The translations under genes and the position numbers were made by a program. DNA of 5,581 nt from an uncultured Anaerolineaceae bacterium (GTDB lineage Bacteria; Chloroflexota; Anaerolineae; Anaerolineales; Anaerolineaceae): the NCBI GenBank assembly GCA_937907495.1, contig CALESS010000310.1, positions 1 through 5,581 on the forward strand, written 5' to 3'. Positions within the stretch are counted from its first letter, which is position 1. The number at the start of each line of letters is the position of its first letter. The notes under the pieces were generated by a model. The model searched no databases. It was not told where the DNA came from and saw only the letters and a list, made by a program, of their open reading frames with translations. Positions 4,915 through 5,581 of the stretch are shown one piece after another.

Positions 4915-5581
4915 ATGAGTACCTCTACGTATTCCCTTCCCCGCAGCCGGGCATTGGCCGGGCAGATTCTGCTCTCGCTGGTGTTTGGCTTGCTGCTGTT
5001 CGTCATCCTGCTGATCGGCGGGATCGTTGGCTACCAGGTGCGCTATGCTGGCAAAGTCTTCCCCGGTGTGCGGGTGGCCGGGCTGGATGTGAGCGGTCTG
5101 AAACCTGCTGAGGCCGCCGCTTTGGCCCAGGCGGAGTTCAGTTACCCACAGACCGGCCGTCTGCTGCTGGTGGATGGCGATAAGGCCTGGATGGCCTCCC
5201 CGGCTGACCTGGGCCTGTACCTGGACCCCGAATCCACCGCCACCACCGCCCTGGAAGTAGGCCGCAGCGGCACTTTTGGCGACCGTCTCTCCCAGCAATT
5301 CCGCGCCTGGCGCGAAGGCGTGGACCTCGCCCCCGTGCTGGTCTTTGACCAGCGGGCTGCTTTTTCGTACCTCACCGCCCTGGCCCAGCAGGTGGATACC
5401 CCCGTGGTGGAAGCCAGCCTTAGCCTGAATGGCACCGAGGTGGATGTGCGCCCCGGGCAGGCGGGCCGCCAATTGGATCTGCCCGCTACGCTGGCATTGA
5501 TTACCGCCCAGGTGCAAAGCCTGCGGGATGGCAGTGTGCCGCTCGTGGTACACCCCACCCAGCCCGCCATTTTAGATGTAT
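4915..5581 (+). CDS. Membrane-anchored peptidoglycan-binding (PF12229-like) protein, probable VanW family, C-terminus missing (partial)
   Basis: The visible 222 residues form a short basic N-terminus, one transmembrane helix (about 17-40, ILLSLVFGLLLFVILLIGG) and an extracellular part. FPGVRVAGLDVSGLKPAEA (49-67) is the typical opening of the YoaR/VanW-type putative peptidoglycan-binding domain, and SPADLGL (95-101) fits its first repeat. A second repeat begins near residue 145, with NGTEVDVRPGQAGRQLD (172-188) and VPLVVHPTQP (208-217). The frame is open to the right edge. In this architecture the C-terminus is usually a VanW domain or a YkuD L,D-transpeptidase domain; neither is visible, and VanW is my preference from memory of Chloroflexota proteins. 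The start at 4915 follows TATAAT by 6 nt and opens the helix correctly. An overlapping frame starting TTG at 4908 lacks family features. It is transcribed divergently from the operon and is likely involved in cell-wall maintenance. Confidence 0.75.
   Translation, partial: MSTSTYSLPRSRALAGQILLSLVFGLLLFVILLIGGIVGYQVRYAGKVFPGVRVAGLDVSGLKPAEAAALAQAEFSYPQTGRLLLVDGDKAWMASPADLGLYLDPESTATTALEVGRSGTFGDRLSQQFRAWREGVDLAPVLVFDQRAAFSYLTALAQQVDTPVVEASLSLNGTEVDVRPGQAGRQLDLPATLALITAQVQSLRDGSVPLVVHPTQPAILDV

Noticed and set aside
4746..5006. An 86-codon minus-strand frame across the divergent intergenic region
   Set aside because: It spans both promoters and the start of the VanW-like gene and shows no domain.
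4908..5111. A plus-strand frame starting TTG at 4908
   Set aside because: It overlaps the VanW-like gene in another frame, its start codon overlaps the -10 box, and its product has no membrane helix or family motif.
4870..5553. A 227-codon open frame on the minus strand antisense to the VanW-like gene
   Set aside because: The plus-strand reading gives a membrane anchor and PF12229-like repeats. The antisense reading is His/Gln/Gly-rich with no domain.

Overview
The window looks like a piece of a moderately high-GC bacterial chromosome, most likely a Chloroflexota member of the Anaerolineae type. This rests on the family mix and style: an LCP protein with a Thr/Pro-rich linker, and a VanW/YoaR-type protein with a single N-terminal membrane anchor. 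No ribosomal or other phylogenetic marker is present, so the assignment is an inference. No mobile element, CRISPR array, tRNA or rRNA was seen.

Layout. (1) Positions 1-718, minus strand: the N-terminal part of a lipoprotein-type LytR-CpsA-Psr (LCP) protein that runs off the left edge. It has its own TATAAT promoter immediately before the start codon. (2) Positions 822-4727, minus strand: a tight four-gene operon read from right to left. Its order is a SnoaL/NTF2-like protein (4260-4727), a retinol-dehydrogenase-like short-chain dehydrogenase (3300-4244), a CrtI/retinol-saturase-like FAD oxidoreductase (start at 3300, ends 1723), and an HSL-family alpha/beta hydrolase (822-1709). Junctions are 15 nt, an overlapping stop/start, and 13 nt, so co-transcription and translational coupling are likely. 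(3) Positions 4728-4914: an AT-rich divergent intergenic region with a promoter for each direction and several short repeats that could be operators. (4) Positions 4915-5581, plus strand: the N-terminal part of a membrane-anchored protein with peptidoglycan-binding (PF12229-like) repeats, probably a VanW-family protein, cut by the right edge.

How the genes may work together. The central operon combines an NAD(P)-dependent carbonyl/alcohol enzyme, a flavoenzyme of the polyene desaturase/saturase superfamily, an esterase and a small cone-fold protein. This suggests an uncharacterised pathway that modifies a hydrophobic, probably isoprenoid or unsaturated lipid substrate. The substrate is not readable from the sequence. 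The operon sits between two cell-envelope genes. Both of those carry TATAAT exactly 6 nt before their ATG, the geometry of leaderless transcription, whereas the operon has a conventional leader of about 37 nt.
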